Shown: positions 6,979 through 14,710 of the stretch, piece after piece
Layout of the letters: every line of letters starts with the position of its first letter
Position numbering within the stretch: position 1 is the stretch's first letter
From: Schlegelella_A sp038225015
Lineage (GTDB): Bacteria; Pseudomonadota; Gammaproteobacteria; Burkholderiales; Burkholderiaceae_C
NCBI GenBank assembly: GCA_038225015.1
Contig: JBBRFB010000068.1
Span: forward strand, 1 to 18,354
Direction of reading: 5' to 3'
DNA: 18,354 nucleotides
Notes under the pieces: model-generated
Databases searched by the model: none
Told to the model about the DNA's origin: nothing
The model's input: the letters and a program-made list of their open reading frames with translations, nothing else
Made by a program: the position numbers and the translations under genes

Positions 6979-8497
6979 ACTTGTCGTCGAGGCCGAGTTC
7001 CTGGATCTTGCGGGTGATCGTGTTGCGCCCGATGCCGAGCTTTTGCGCTGCCTCGATGCGCCGGCCGCGGGTCAGCTCGAGCGCGGCCTCGATGAGGCAG
7101 GCCTCGAACCGGCGCGTCAGCTGCTCCCAGACCATCGGCTGGCCGTCGCGCAGCAGCTCGCGCGCTGCGCCGTGGAGGCCGGCGACCCAGTCGGGCTCGG
7201 CGGCCGCAGGCGCGGTGGCGACATCGGCCGGCGCGACCGCGGCGATGGCGCGGCCGTCGGATGGTTCGCTGACCGCAACCGCGGGCGCTTCGCCCGGCCC
7301 CGGGGTGACCGCCATTGCCGGCGGCGCCGGCCGGGCGGCGGCGTGGGGTTGCAGTTCGGGTGGCAGGTCGTCGGCATCGACGAGTTGCGCCGGCGCCATC
7401 ACGGTCAGCCAGTGGCAGATGTTCTCGAGCTGGCGCACGTTGCCCGGGAAGGCGAACCGGGTCAACCGTGCCAGCGCGGCCTCGGTGATGCGCTTGCCCT
7501 CGACACCGAGCTCCCGGGCGCTCTTCTGTAGGAAGAACCGCGTCAGCGGCGCGATGTCCTCGGTTCGCTCGCGCAGGGCCGGCAGGCGCAGCCGGATCAC
7601 GTTCAGGCGGTGGAACAGGTCTTCGCGAAAGGAGCCCGCCTTGACCCGTGCGTCGAGGTCCTGGTGAGTGGCGGCGATCACGCGGACGTTGCTCTTCATC
7701 GGGTTGTGGCCGCCGACACGATAGAACTGGCCGTCGGAGAGAACGCGCAGGAGCCGGGTCTGCAGGTCGAACGGCATGTCGCCGATCTCGTCGAGAAATA
7801 GCGTGCCGCCGTCGGCCTGCTCGAAGCGGCCGCGCCGCGTCGTCTGGGCGCCGGTGAAGGCGCCGCGTTCGTGGCCGAAGAGCTCCGATTCGAGCAGGTC
7901 TTTCGGGATGGCGGCGGTGTTGATGGCGACGAAGGGTCCGTTCGATCGCAGGCTGTGCTTGTGCAGCGCATTCGCGACGAGCTCCTTGCCCGAGCCGGAC
8001 TCGCCAGTGATGAGCACGGTGACGATGCTCTGGCTCAGGCGGCCGATCGCGCGAAAGACGTCCTGCATCGCCGGCGCCTGGCCGAGGATCTCGGGCACCT
8101 GGGCAGCGGGTGACTCGCCCTGCCCTTCGTGCAGGCTTTCCTCGACGGCGCGGCGGATGAGGTCGACCGCCTTGGGCACGTCGAACGGCTTCGGCAGGTA
8201 ATCGAACGCCCCGCCCTGGAAGGCGCTGACGGCGCTGTCGAGGTCGGAATACGCCGTCTTGATGATGACCGGCAGGTCGCGGTGCCTGGCCTTGATCTTG
8301 TTCAGCAGCTCGATGCCCGAGCCGCCGGGCATGCGGATGTCCGACACCAGCACCTGCGGCGACTCGTCGTCGTCGAGCGCCGCGAGGACGTCGCGCGCGT
8401 TCGTGAAGCTGCGGACCGCGAACTCCTCGCGCGTCAGCGCCTTCTCGAGCACGAAACGGATCGATTGGTCGTCGTCGACGATCCAGATGGGCTTCAT
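6977..8497 (-). CDS. ntrC: Nitrogen regulation response regulator NtrC (NR(I)), sigma-54 activator
   Basis: A 506-residue enhancer-binding protein. The receiver domain (1-~120) has acidic residues 8-10, phospho-acceptor Asp53 in SDIRMP, Thr81 and Lys103. The AAA+ domain has Walker A GESGSGKE (165-172), the sigma-54 contact loop GAFTGA (212-217) and Walker B LFLDEIGD (233-240). A long Ala/Pro-rich linker (about 383-435) leads to a Fis-type helix-turn-helix (about 465-503). When phosphorylated by NtrB it activates sigma-54 promoters of nitrogen-assimilation genes, typically including glnA. The ATG at 8497 matches the usual family start MKPIWIVDDD; a GTG six codons upstream at 8515 is possible. 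Neither has a strong Shine-Dalgarno. It lies 37 bp after ntrB. Residue 80 is Lys (VIIKTAYSD), where Met is usual in NtrC. Confidence 0.97.
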   Translation of the reverse strand: MKPIWIVDDDQSIRFVLEKALTREEFAVRSFTNARDVLAALDDDESPQVLVSDIRMPGGSGIELLNKIKARHRDLPVIIKTAYSDLDSAVSAFQGGAFDYLPKPFDVPKAVDLIRRAVEESLHEGQGESPAAQVPEILGQAPAMQDVFRAIGRLSQSIVTVLITGESGSGKELVANALHKHSLRSNGPFVAINTAAIPKDLLESELFGHERGAFTGAQTTRRGRFEQADGGTLFLDEIGDMPFDLQTRLLRVLSDGQFYRVGGHNPMKSNVRVIAATHQDLDARVKAGSFREDLFHRLNVIRLRLPALRERTEDIAPLTRFFLQKSARELGVEGKRITEAALARLTRFAFPGNVRQLENICHWLTVMAPAQLVDADDLPPELQPHAAARPAPPAMAVTPGPGEAPAVAVSEPSDGRAIAAVAPADVATAPAAAEPDWVAGLHGAARELLRDGQPMVWEQLTRRFEACLIEAALELTRGRRIEAAQKLGIGRNTITRKIQELGLDDK

Positions 8498-8534
8498 GCG
8501 GCGGGCAGCGGGCACGGGGAGCCGGAAGGCCTCG

Positions 8535-9641
8535 TCATGCGAGGGGAATCAGGATGCCGAACACGGTGCGACCGGGTTCGCTTTCGAAGTCGACGATGCC
8601 ATGGTGCTGCTGGATGAAGTTCTGTGCGAGTGTCAGGCCGAGTCCGGAGCCGCCCTCGCGGCCCGACACCAGGGGAAAGAAGATCCGGTCGCGCACGGCC
8701 TCGGGAATCCCGGGGCCGTTGTCCTCGATATGCAATTCCAGTGCCAGACGATGACGCTGCTTGCCGAGAGTAACCTGACGAACCACGCGCGTGCGCAGGA
8801 GGATGCGCGCGTCGCCGGACTCGATGCGTTCGGCGAGCGCTTGCACCGCATTGCGGGTGATGTTGAGGGTGGCCTGGATCAGTTGCTCGCGGTCGCCGTT
8901 GAATTCGGGGATCGAGGTGTCGTAGTCGCGCTCGAACTCGAGCCCTTTCGGGAACTCGGCGACGATGAGGGCGCGAACCCGCTCGCAGACCTCGTGGATG
9001 TTGACCGTGCCGACGACGTGGGGTTTTCTGTGCGGCTCGAGCAGGCGGTCGACAAGCTCCTGCAGCCGGTCCGCCTCCTTGATGATCACCTGCGTGTACT
9101 CGGTGAGCGAGCGCGACTCGATCTCCATCTCGAGCAGCTGGGCCGCGCCTCGGATGCCGCCGAGCGGGTTCTTGATCTCGTGCGCCAGGTTCCTGATCAG
9201 CTCCTTGGTCGCCTGCGCCTGCTCGAGCGCGCGCTCCTCGCGCTCCTGTCGCGCCTGCTGCTCGATCTCGACCATCTCGACGACGACGTTTTCCGAGCCG
9301 TCGATCCGGTTGACGATGATCCGCACCGGCAGAGTCTCGCCATGGGTGGCGCCCGGCCGCCGGAGCTGCGCTTCGAGACGGCTGGTGGAAAAGGCGTTCC
9401 TGCTCACTGCGTCGACCGTGTCGCGAACCGTCTCGGAATCGATGAACCAGTCAAAGGCCGAGCCGCGCGCCAGGCTGCGCCGGGACATGCCGAGGAGGTC
9501 TTCGAAGGCGGAGTTGGCGAAGATGCACTCGCCTGCCGGCGTGACCACGGCCACCATCGTCGCCAGCAGGTCGAGCGCCGCGAGAGCGCCCGGCGCATCG
9601 ACGGAAAGCGGCGACGCCTCGCCCCCTCGCGGCGCGATCAC
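8535..9641 (-). CDS. ntrB: Nitrogen regulation sensor histidine kinase NtrB (NR(II))
   Basis: A 368-residue cytoplasmic kinase/phosphatase of the NtrBC two-component system, controlled in known systems by PII proteins. A PAS domain occupies about 20-120. The dimerisation/phosphotransfer helix has NLAHEIKNPLGG with His154. The ATP-binding domain has an N-box (QLIQATLNITRNAVQAL), a G1 box DNGPGIP (307-313) and a G2 box GREGGSGLGL (327-336). No membrane segment is seen. I chose the GTG at 9641 because it overlaps the TGA of the preceding DUF4124 gene (GTGA), is in frame, and gives the normal length. The frame is open far upstream, but that part is antisense-like sequence over the DUF4124 gene in another reading frame. 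No clear Shine-Dalgarno is visible, in line with coupled translation. Confidence 0.96.
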   Translation of the reverse strand: MIAPRGGEASPLSVDAPGALAALDLLATMVAVVTPAGECIFANSAFEDLLGMSRRSLARGSAFDWFIDSETVRDTVDAVSRNAFSTSRLEAQLRRPGATHGETLPVRIIVNRIDGSENVVVEMVEIEQQARQEREERALEQAQATKELIRNLAHEIKNPLGGIRGAAQLLEMEIESRSLTEYTQVIIKEADRLQELVDRLLEPHRKPHVVGTVNIHEVCERVRALIVAEFPKGLEFERDYDTSIPEFNGDREQLIQATLNITRNAVQALAERIESGDARILLRTRVVRQVTLGKQRHRLALELHIEDNGPGIPEAVRDRIFFPLVSGREGGSGLGLTLAQNFIQQHHGIVDFESEPGRTVFGILIPLA

Positions 9642-10192
9642 AGGGTCGGCGGCGGCGGCCCCGGCGGCAGCTTCTGTAGCTCGCGGCGCAAGGCGGTGAT
9701 GTCGCCCTCCTTGCGCGCGATCGCGGCGCTCAGCTCGCCCACGCGATCGACGTACTTCTGGTAGTTCTGCTCGTTGCCCTGGCGCTCGGGCTGGCCGTTG
9801 TTGTAGGTCTTCTTCATCACCGCCAGCCGCTCTTCCTCGCTGCGCAGTTCGGCTTCGAGGATGCGCCGCGCGTCGCTGTCGCGCGAGCGCTGCGCCGCCG
9901 GGTCGACGCGGTTGCCCGACGCACCGCCGGCCGCCGGCGGCGGCGCCGTCCCCGTCGGGCGCGGCTTGACGGTCTGGATGATCGTGAGCGGCGCACCCTC
10001 GATCTTGCGGCAGCCGAGCTTTTCGGCTTCCTTGGCGGTGATCGTGTTCTTGTAGTCGTTGCCCGGGCAGCGGTACATGACGCTGGCGTCGGGGCTCTCC
10101 GGGGCGGCAGTGCCGGCGGCGACGGCAGCACCCGTCGGCAGGGCGAGCGCCAGCATCAGGGTGGCGGGGCGGCAGATCTGTGGGCGTCTCAT
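9638..10192 (-). CDS. DUF4124 domain-containing secreted protein
   Basis: A 184-residue protein with a predicted signal peptide (basic start, hydrophobic core, cleavage near AVAAG at about 22-26). A DUF4124-type segment follows: VMYRCPGNDYKNTITAKEAE continuing into GCRKIEGAPLTII (about 38-72), with two Cys that could form a disulfide. Then come a Pro/Gly linker and a C-terminal charged helix, probably coiled coil, ending in a proline run. I recall a gene of this kind between glnA and ntrB as common in Betaproteobacteria, which supports the assignment. GGAG lies about a dozen bases upstream of the ATG at 10192. Its stop overlaps the ntrB start. Function unknown; it is probably periplasmic, which makes its coupling to a cytoplasmic sensor kinase curious. 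Confidence 0.87.
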   Translation of the reverse strand: MRRPQICRPATLMLALALPTGAAVAAGTAAPESPDASVMYRCPGNDYKNTITAKEAEKLGCRKIEGAPLTIIQTVKPRPTGTAPPPAAGGASGNRVDPAAQRSRDSDARRILEAELRSEEERLAVMKKTYNNGQPERQGNEQNYQKYVDRVGELSAAIARKEGDITALRRELQKLPPGPPPPTL

Positions 10193-10321
10193 GACTCGGT
10201 CTCCAGGCTCCGTGACGGGCCGCGCTGACGGGGCGCAGGCAGCCGGGTCGATTGTCTCGCACGAGCGCCGTCTCTCGTCGACGCAACCGCACCGAGCGCG
10301 CAGTATTGGCGCGCCGGGACG

Positions 10322-10345
10322 AAAAAGGGACGGCCATGCCGTCCC
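10322..10345 (-). terminator. Rho-independent terminator downstream of glnA
   Basis: Read on the minus strand, GGGACGGC pairs perfectly with GCCGTCCC around a 3-base loop (10327-10345), followed directly by TTTTT (10322-10326). This is a textbook intrinsic terminator 55 bp past the glnA stop. It separates glnA from the DUF4124-ntrB-ntrC genes, so those are reached only by readthrough or by their own promoter in 10193-10321. I found no convincing promoter motif there beyond GACAAT, which lacks a -35 partner. Confidence 0.92.
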
Positions 10346-10399
10346 TCGCCTACCCCTCGCCTCGCTGTGCCGGCCCTCGCGGGCACCCGCCAAGGCGAC

Positions 10400-11812
10400 T
10401 CAGAGGCTGTAGTACATGTCGAACTCAACCGGGTGCGTGGTCATGCGAAAGCGCGTCACTTCCTGCATCTTCAGGTCAATGTAGGCGTCGAGGTAGCTGT
10501 CGGTGAAGACGCCCCCCTTGGTCAGGAACGCGCGGCCCTTGTCGAGGTACTCGAGCGCCTGCTCGAGACTCGAGCACACGGTCGGGATCTTGGCGTCTTC
10601 TTCCGGCGGCAGGTGGTAGAGGTCCTTGCTCGCCGCCTCGCCCGGGTGGATCTTGTTCTCGACGCCATCGAGGCCGGCCATCAGCAGGGCCGTGAAAGCG
10701 AGGTACGGGTTGGCCAGAGGGTCCGGGAAGCGCGCCTCGATGCGCCGGCCCTTCGGGTTGGCCACGTAGGGGATGCGGATCGATGCCGAGCGGTTCTTGG
10801 CGCTGTAGGCCAGCTTGACCGGCGCCTCGAAGCCCGGCACCAGACGCTTGTAGCTGTTCGTGCCGGGATTGGTGATCGCGTTGAGCGAGCGCGCGTGCTT
10901 GATGATGCCGCCGATGTAGAACAGCGCGAACTCCGAAAGGCCCGCGTAGCCGTCGCCTGCGAACAGGTTCTTGCCGCCCTTCCAGACCGACTGGTGCACG
11001 TGCATGCCCGAGCCGTTGTCGCCGACGATCGGCTTCGGCATGAAGGTCGCGGTCTTGCCGTAGCTGTGGGCGACGTTCTGGATCACGTACTTCTGCAGCT
11101 GCAGCCAGTCGGCGCGTTGCACGAGCGAGGAGAACCTGGTGCCGATCTCCATCTGCGCCTGCGCCACTTCGTGGTGGTGCACCTCGACCGGAATGCCGAG
11201 CGATTCGAGGATCAGGCACATCTCCGAGCGCATGTCCTGCATCGAGTCGATCGGCGGGGTCGGGAAGTAGCCGCCCTTCACGGTGGGCCGGTAGCCGGAA
11301 TTGCCGTGCTCGTATTCCTTGCCCGTGTTCCAGGACGCTTCCTCGGATTCGATCTTGCAGAAGCAGCCCGACATGTCGACCTGCCAGCGAACGCTGTCGA
11401 AGATGAAGAACTCGGGCTCGGGGCCGAAGTAGGCGGCGTCGCCCAGGCCGGAGGCCTTCATGTAGGCCTCGGCGCGCTTGGCGAGCGAGCGCGGGTCGCG
11501 CTCGTAGGGCTTGCCGTCGCCGGGCTCGACGACGTCGCAGGTCATGAAGAGCGTGGGCTCTTCGAAGAACGGGTCGATGTTCGCCGTGTCGGGGTCGGGC
11601 ATGAGCTGCATGTCCGAGGCCTCGATGCCCTTCCAGCCGGCGATCGAGGAACCGTCGAAGGCGTGACCGTCGGTGAACTTGCCTTCGCTGAAGGCCGAGA
11701 TCGGAACGGTGACGTGCTGCTCCTTTCCGCGGGTGTCGGTGAAGCGGAAGTCGACGAACTTGACTTCGCTCTCCTTCACCATGTTCATCACGTCGGCGAC
11801 GGTCTTGGCCAT
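10400..11812 (-). CDS. glnA: Type I glutamine synthetase
   Basis: A 470-residue GSI-beta type glutamine synthetase, which forms glutamine from glutamate, ammonia and ATP as a cytoplasmic dodecamer. Visible signatures are DGSSIAGW (near 53-60), the metal-site segment FGPEPEFFIF, the ATP-site segment KPIVGDNGSGMHVHQS, NPGTNSYKRLVPG, and NRSASIRIP. The adenylylation loop DLYHLPPEE carries Tyr399, equivalent to E. coli Tyr397, so control by GlnE adenylylation is expected. Length is within one residue of the E. coli enzyme. The ATG at 11812 has a perfect AGGAGG (11820-11825) seven bases upstream. Upstream lie a sigma-54-like promoter and dyad sequences, and the NtrBC system is encoded downstream, so nitrogen-dependent control is likely. 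Confidence 0.98.
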   Translation of the reverse strand: MAKTVADVMNMVKESEVKFVDFRFTDTRGKEQHVTVPISAFSEGKFTDGHAFDGSSIAGWKGIEASDMQLMPDPDTANIDPFFEEPTLFMTCDVVEPGDGKPYERDPRSLAKRAEAYMKASGLGDAAYFGPEPEFFIFDSVRWQVDMSGCFCKIESEEASWNTGKEYEHGNSGYRPTVKGGYFPTPPIDSMQDMRSEMCLILESLGIPVEVHHHEVAQAQMEIGTRFSSLVQRADWLQLQKYVIQNVAHSYGKTATFMPKPIVGDNGSGMHVHQSVWKGGKNLFAGDGYAGLSEFALFYIGGIIKHARSLNAITNPGTNSYKRLVPGFEAPVKLAYSAKNRSASIRIPYVANPKGRRIEARFPDPLANPYLAFTALLMAGLDGVENKIHPGEAASKDLYHLPPEEDAKIPTVCSSLEQALEYLDKGRAFLTKGGVFTDSYLDAYIDLKMQEVTRFRMTTHPVEFDMYYSL

Positions 11813-11866
11813 CAGTAAACCTCCTGGCGGGGTGCCCGCTTTGATTGATTTGGGGGGCGCGGGCAG

Positions 11867-11881
11867 GCGAAGCCAGCACCA
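11867..11881 (-). promoter_or_regulatory. Candidate sigma-54 promoter of glnA
   Basis: On the minus strand TGGTGCTGGCTTCGC has the invariant GG and GC with the correct 10 bases between them. The -12 part TTCGC is the same as I remember for E. coli glnAp2; the -24 part TGGTGC departs from the consensus TGGCAC. It would start RNA near 11855, giving a leader of about 43 bases before the ATG. Position, an NtrC gene nearby and the known regulation of glnA support it; the imperfect -24 box keeps confidence moderate. Confidence 0.45.
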
Positions 11882-11908
11882 AATTGCGCACCGGAATCTA
11901 GCAGAATC

Positions 11909-11959
11909 CATGCCGCGGCTTGCGCTCGGGCGGCTCGCCCGCCGCCCCGCGACGGCATG
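11909..11959. repeat. 51-bp interrupted palindrome upstream of glnA
   Basis: CATGCCG (11909-11915) is the exact reverse complement of CGGCATG (11953-11959). Inside lies a second inverted repeat, CGGGCG (11927-11932) with CGCCCG (11936-11941). It sits 30-80 bp upstream of the sigma-54-like site and 87 bp past the stop of the upstream gene. It could end the upstream operon, though no T-tract follows on the minus strand, or be a protein-binding dyad. No function is assigned. Confidence 0.5.
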
Positions 11960-12017
11960 TTTTCCGGGGCAGCCGCGCATCGCGGCACGATCCTGCCTTC
12001 CGGGCAGAGTCCGCGAT

Positions 12018-12035
12018 GGTGCGGCGCCCCGCACC
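12018..12035. repeat. Perfect 7-bp inverted repeat between the MoCF-like gene and glnA
   Basis: GGTGCGG (12018-12024) pairs with CCGCACC (12029-12035) around CGCC. It lies 11 bp beyond the stop of the MoCF-like gene, so it may form a terminator-like hairpin in that transcript, but no T-tract follows. It is also rich in the GCACC/GGTGC elements found in NtrC sites, and another GCACCA lies at 12051-12056. The arms are in the opposite order to the enteric NtrC consensus, so this reading is weak. Confidence 0.4.
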
Positions 12036-12045
12036 GTATCGGACG

Positions 12046-12852
12046 CTATCGCACCAGCTCGGGGCCCAGGCTCGAGCCGTGCCTGCGCAGCCCCTTGAGC
12101 AGGTGGGTATAGGCGTCGTCGAGCGACGCCGGCACCCCCTTCACACCGAGCTCGAGGTGGCGGCCCCAGGTCGGATGGTCGACACTCGGCAGGCTGAAGA
12201 CCTTGATGCCGGGGAAGGTCGATTCGACCTCTTCCATCAGCGGCGTCAGGGCCGCCTCGATCGCCCCGAACACGATCACCGAGCGCTCGCGCGTATGCGC
12301 AGACACGTGCAGATGCCGGTAGAGCGAGTCGAGCACCCAGGCGATCATCGGCCAGGCCATCACCGGAAAGCCGGGCACGAAATGCACCCCGCCTGCGCCG
12401 CTGCGGACGCTGAAGCCGGCGATCTTGTTGTAGGGATTCGGGATGATCTCGGCGCCTTGCGGGAACATCGCCATGTTGAGGCGATGCCGGTTGTCGTCGC
12501 GGCCCGGATCGAACTGCGTCCCCTGCTCCCGGGCGACGTCGCGCATGCGTTCGAGCACGAGGTCGCGCGCTTCGGGTTGCAGCACCAGCGGCACGCCGAG
12601 CGCGGCGGCGGCGCACTGGCGCGTGTGGTCGTCGGGCGTGGCGCCGATGCCGCCGCAGGAAAAGACGATGTCGCCGCTGGCGAACGCGCGAGCCAGCTCG
12701 GCGGTGATTTGGTCGGGATCGTCGCCGACGTAGCGCGCCCAGGCCAGGCCCAGGCCTCGCTCTGCCAGGAGCTCGATCACCTTCGGCAGGTGCTTGTCGG
12801 CGCGCTTGCCGGAGAGGATCTCGTCACCGATGATGATGAGTCCGAGGGTCAT
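12046..12852 (-). CDS. Molybdopterin-binding (MoCF/CinA N-terminal domain) protein
   Basis: A 268-residue protein made of one MoCF-fold domain plus a C-terminal extension, as in single-domain CinA-like proteins. The start MTLGLIIIGDEILSGKRAD has the family's GDEILSG (9-15), and SCGGIGATPDDHT (65-77) replaces the usual TGGLGPTxDDxT ligand loop. The C-terminal amidase domain of full CinA (nicotinamide-nucleotide amidase, about 400 residues) is absent. Annotation pipelines usually call such proteins competence/damage-inducible protein A; a role in competence cannot be read from the sequence. The ATG at 12852 overlaps the stop of the EI24-type gene (ATGA), making it the last gene of a coupled operon. 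A longer open frame upstream is antisense-like sequence over neighbouring genes. Confidence 0.88.
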   Translation of the reverse strand: MTLGLIIIGDEILSGKRADKHLPKVIELLAERGLGLAWARYVGDDPDQITAELARAFASGDIVFSCGGIGATPDDHTRQCAAAALGVPLVLQPEARDLVLERMRDVAREQGTQFDPGRDDNRHRLNMAMFPQGAEIIPNPYNKIAGFSVRSGAGGVHFVPGFPVMAWPMIAWVLDSLYRHLHVSAHTRERSVIVFGAIEAALTPLMEEVESTFPGIKVFSLPSVDHPTWGRHLELGVKGVPASLDDAYTHLLKGLRRHGSSLGPELVR

Positions 12853-13727
12853 GCGAATCCTTGCGTCCGGTCGGGAAGCGCCGGTCCGGCGCGCCGCCTG
12901 CCGTCGGGCTGCTCGACGATCGCGACCTCGTCGGCGCGGCGCAGCGCCTCGAGCTCGGCGAGCAGATAGTGTGCGAACCAGAGCGCCGCGAAGGCGAAGA
13001 CGAGGGTGTAGATCCAGATCGAGACGAGCACCAGGACCGGCGCGAACACGATCGCCATCGCGCCGACGGCCCAGAGCAGCGTCGGGGCCGCGCCGAGGTA
13101 GCCCGCGACGACACCGATCCCGAGCAGCGGCCAGCGGTGCTCGCGCAGGAGCTGCAGGCGCTCGTCGCGGCTGGCGTGGTCGGCCAGGACGTCGAACGCG
13201 AACACGCGGTAGGTGAGCCAGCCCCAGATCAGCGGTGGAACGACGAGCACGAACGGCGGCACGAACCAGAGCGGGATGCTGACGACCAGGGCCAGCAAGG
13301 CGGCCAGCGTGCAGCCGAGCGACCAGGCCAGGCCCAGCCAGAGGCTGCCGCCGTGGCGGCGCGCCAGGGTCGGGAAGCGACGGCCGGCGACGAGGCGCAC
13401 GATCGCCGGTGTCATGAGAAGGGCGACGAAGAGCAGCGATGCGACGACGAACGCCGGCACCGCGAGCATGACGACGACGAGTGGCGCCAGGAGGCCGCGC
13501 AGGCCGTCGAAGCCGACCGCTTCGAGCCAGCCCGACACCGTGGCCATGAACACCCAGTGATCGATGACCGATCGCACGGCGGCCACGCTCGGGTGCCAGA
13601 GCAGCCAGCCGAACAGCGCGGCCAGGGCGACGGCGACGATCAACGGTGCGAACGAGAGGGCGATGACCCGGGGATGGACGCAATAGGCGAGCGCCCGCCA
13701 GAACGAATCGACGAGCGCGTGCCTCAT
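12849..13727 (-). CDS. EI24 domain-containing inner-membrane protein
   Basis: A 292-residue polytopic membrane protein. Hydrophobic segments are at about 21-44, 82-110, 130-152, 155-173, 200-222 and 226-255, with an amphipathic N-terminus (SFWRALAYCVHPRVI) and a charged cytoplasm-like tail. This layout, with the early FWRALxYCxHPRV motif and the PPLIWGWLTYRVFAFDVLADHAS segment (164-186), matches the EI24/CysZ-like family as I know it in Betaproteobacteria. CysZ in enterobacteria aids sulfate uptake, but this protein is a distant relative and the role is not established. Its ATG overlaps the stop of the sterol-desaturase-like gene and its stop overlaps the next start, both as ATGA. Confidence 0.8.
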   Translation of the reverse strand: MRHALVDSFWRALAYCVHPRVIALSFAPLIVAVALAALFGWLLWHPSVAAVRSVIDHWVFMATVSGWLEAVGFDGLRGLLAPLVVVMLAVPAFVVASLLFVALLMTPAIVRLVAGRRFPTLARRHGGSLWLGLAWSLGCTLAALLALVVSIPLWFVPPFVLVVPPLIWGWLTYRVFAFDVLADHASRDERLQLLREHRWPLLGIGVVAGYLGAAPTLLWAVGAMAIVFAPVLVLVSIWIYTLVFAFAALWFAHYLLAELEALRRADEVAIVEQPDGRRRAGPALPDRTQGFA

Positions 13728-14710
13728 GCGCCAGCCATGCGGCGAAGACCCAGCCATTGCTGACGCCAGAAGCCGCGGCCGTAGTCGCGGCCACCGGCCT
13801 CGGCGAGTTGGTCGCGGATCCCGGTCGGCTCGTAGCCGCGATCGAAGCGGGCGCTGCCGAAGACGATGTCCCAGATCGGAAAGAGGACCGCGAAGTTGTG
13901 CCCGCCGAGCGATCCGGCGTCGTCGGACTCGTGACCGACGCCCATGGCATGGTGCAGGCGATGAAAGCGCGGGCTGACCAGCGCGCGCTCGAGCCACGGC
14001 CCGAAACCGAGACGGACGTTGGCGTGGGCCAGGCTTTCGAGCAGCTGCGTGCAGACGACGACAGCGACGAACTGCCCCGGGGCGATGCCGATGGCGTGGG
14101 CGACGACGACGATCAGGGTGTCGCGGATCAGGTCGTCGAGCAGGTGGTTGCGGTTGTCGCTCCACATCGTCATCTGGCGCTGGCTGTGGTGCAGCGAGTG
14201 CAGGCCCCACCACCATCTGAGGCCGTGCTGGCCGCGATGGATCCAGTAGTCGACGAAGTCGAACACCAGAAGGTAGGCAAACAAGGCGAACCACGCCGAG
14301 TCGCTGACGCCGGGCCACGCGGGCGCGAGCCACTGGTCGAGCTGCCAGGTCGACAGGCCCTGCAGCCGCAGGGCGCCGAAGGCGTCGTCCCACCACGGTT
14401 CGACGGCGAAGAAGATGGCCAGGCGGACCAGGCCGAGCCGGTGGATCAGCGTGTAGACGATGTCGAGGCGGACGGCGGCGCGATCGGTCACCGCCTCGAC
14501 CGGCCGCCAGCGCTCGAGCGCGCCGATGACGACGACCAGGATCGCGATCTCGAGCAGGCCGGCCAGCACCCAGCCGCAGCCGGCGTAGGCGTCCTCGAGA
14601 TAGTTGGCCAGGCCGAGGGCGTAGCCGATCGGCTCGACGAGCTTCTCGAACAGAAGCTGCTGGGTTGCCGAGAACGCATCGGCGAACGAGGCAATGGCGC
14701 GGTCGATCAT
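13724..14710 (-). CDS. Sterol desaturase / fatty acid hydroxylase family membrane protein
   Basis: A 328-residue di-iron membrane oxygenase candidate. The histidine boxes of the family are present: HRGQH (158-162), HSLHH (171-175) and HRLHH (250-254), with additional His229 and His271. Hydrophobic stretches at about 47-66, 86-104, 137-155 and 196-222 place it in the inner membrane with the boxes on one face. Family members hydroxylate or desaturate lipids, including sterols, carotenoids, hydrophobic tails and ether lipids; the bacterial substrates are mostly unknown. It overlaps the deacetylase gene upstream and the EI24-type gene downstream by ATGA. The neighbouring envelope-type genes suggest a lipid or cell-surface substrate, which is inference. 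Confidence 0.9.
   Translation of the reverse strand: MIDRAIASFADAFSATQQLLFEKLVEPIGYALGLANYLEDAYAGCGWVLAGLLEIAILVVVIGALERWRPVEAVTDRAAVRLDIVYTLIHRLGLVRLAIFFAVEPWWDDAFGALRLQGLSTWQLDQWLAPAWPGVSDSAWFALFAYLLVFDFVDYWIHRGQHGLRWWWGLHSLHHSQRQMTMWSDNRNHLLDDLIRDTLIVVVAHAIGIAPGQFVAVVVCTQLLESLAHANVRLGFGPWLERALVSPRFHRLHHAMGVGHESDDAGSLGGHNFAVLFPIWDIVFGSARFDRGYEPTGIRDQLAEAGGRDYGRGFWRQQWLGLRRMAGA

Noticed and set aside
10193..10321. Possible promoter for the DUF4124-ntrB-ntrC genes (GACAAT on the minus strand)
   Set aside because: No -35 box at 16-18 bp and no sigma-54 spacing match, so it was not listed as a feature.
8535..10337. 600-codon version of ntrB
   Set aside because: The added part is the DUF4124 gene read in the wrong frame. 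The GTG at 9641 gives normal NtrB length.
10400..12616. 738-codon frame extending glnA upstream
   Set aside because: The extension crosses the glnA control region and the MoCF-like gene. A perfect Shine-Dalgarno marks the real start at 11812.
12046..13950. 634-codon frame reading as an N-terminal fusion to the MoCF-like protein
   Set aside because: The extra N-terminal part is low-complexity Arg/Ala/Pro sequence out of frame with the EI24-type and desaturase-like genes. The ATG at 12852, overlapping the preceding stop, is the natural start.
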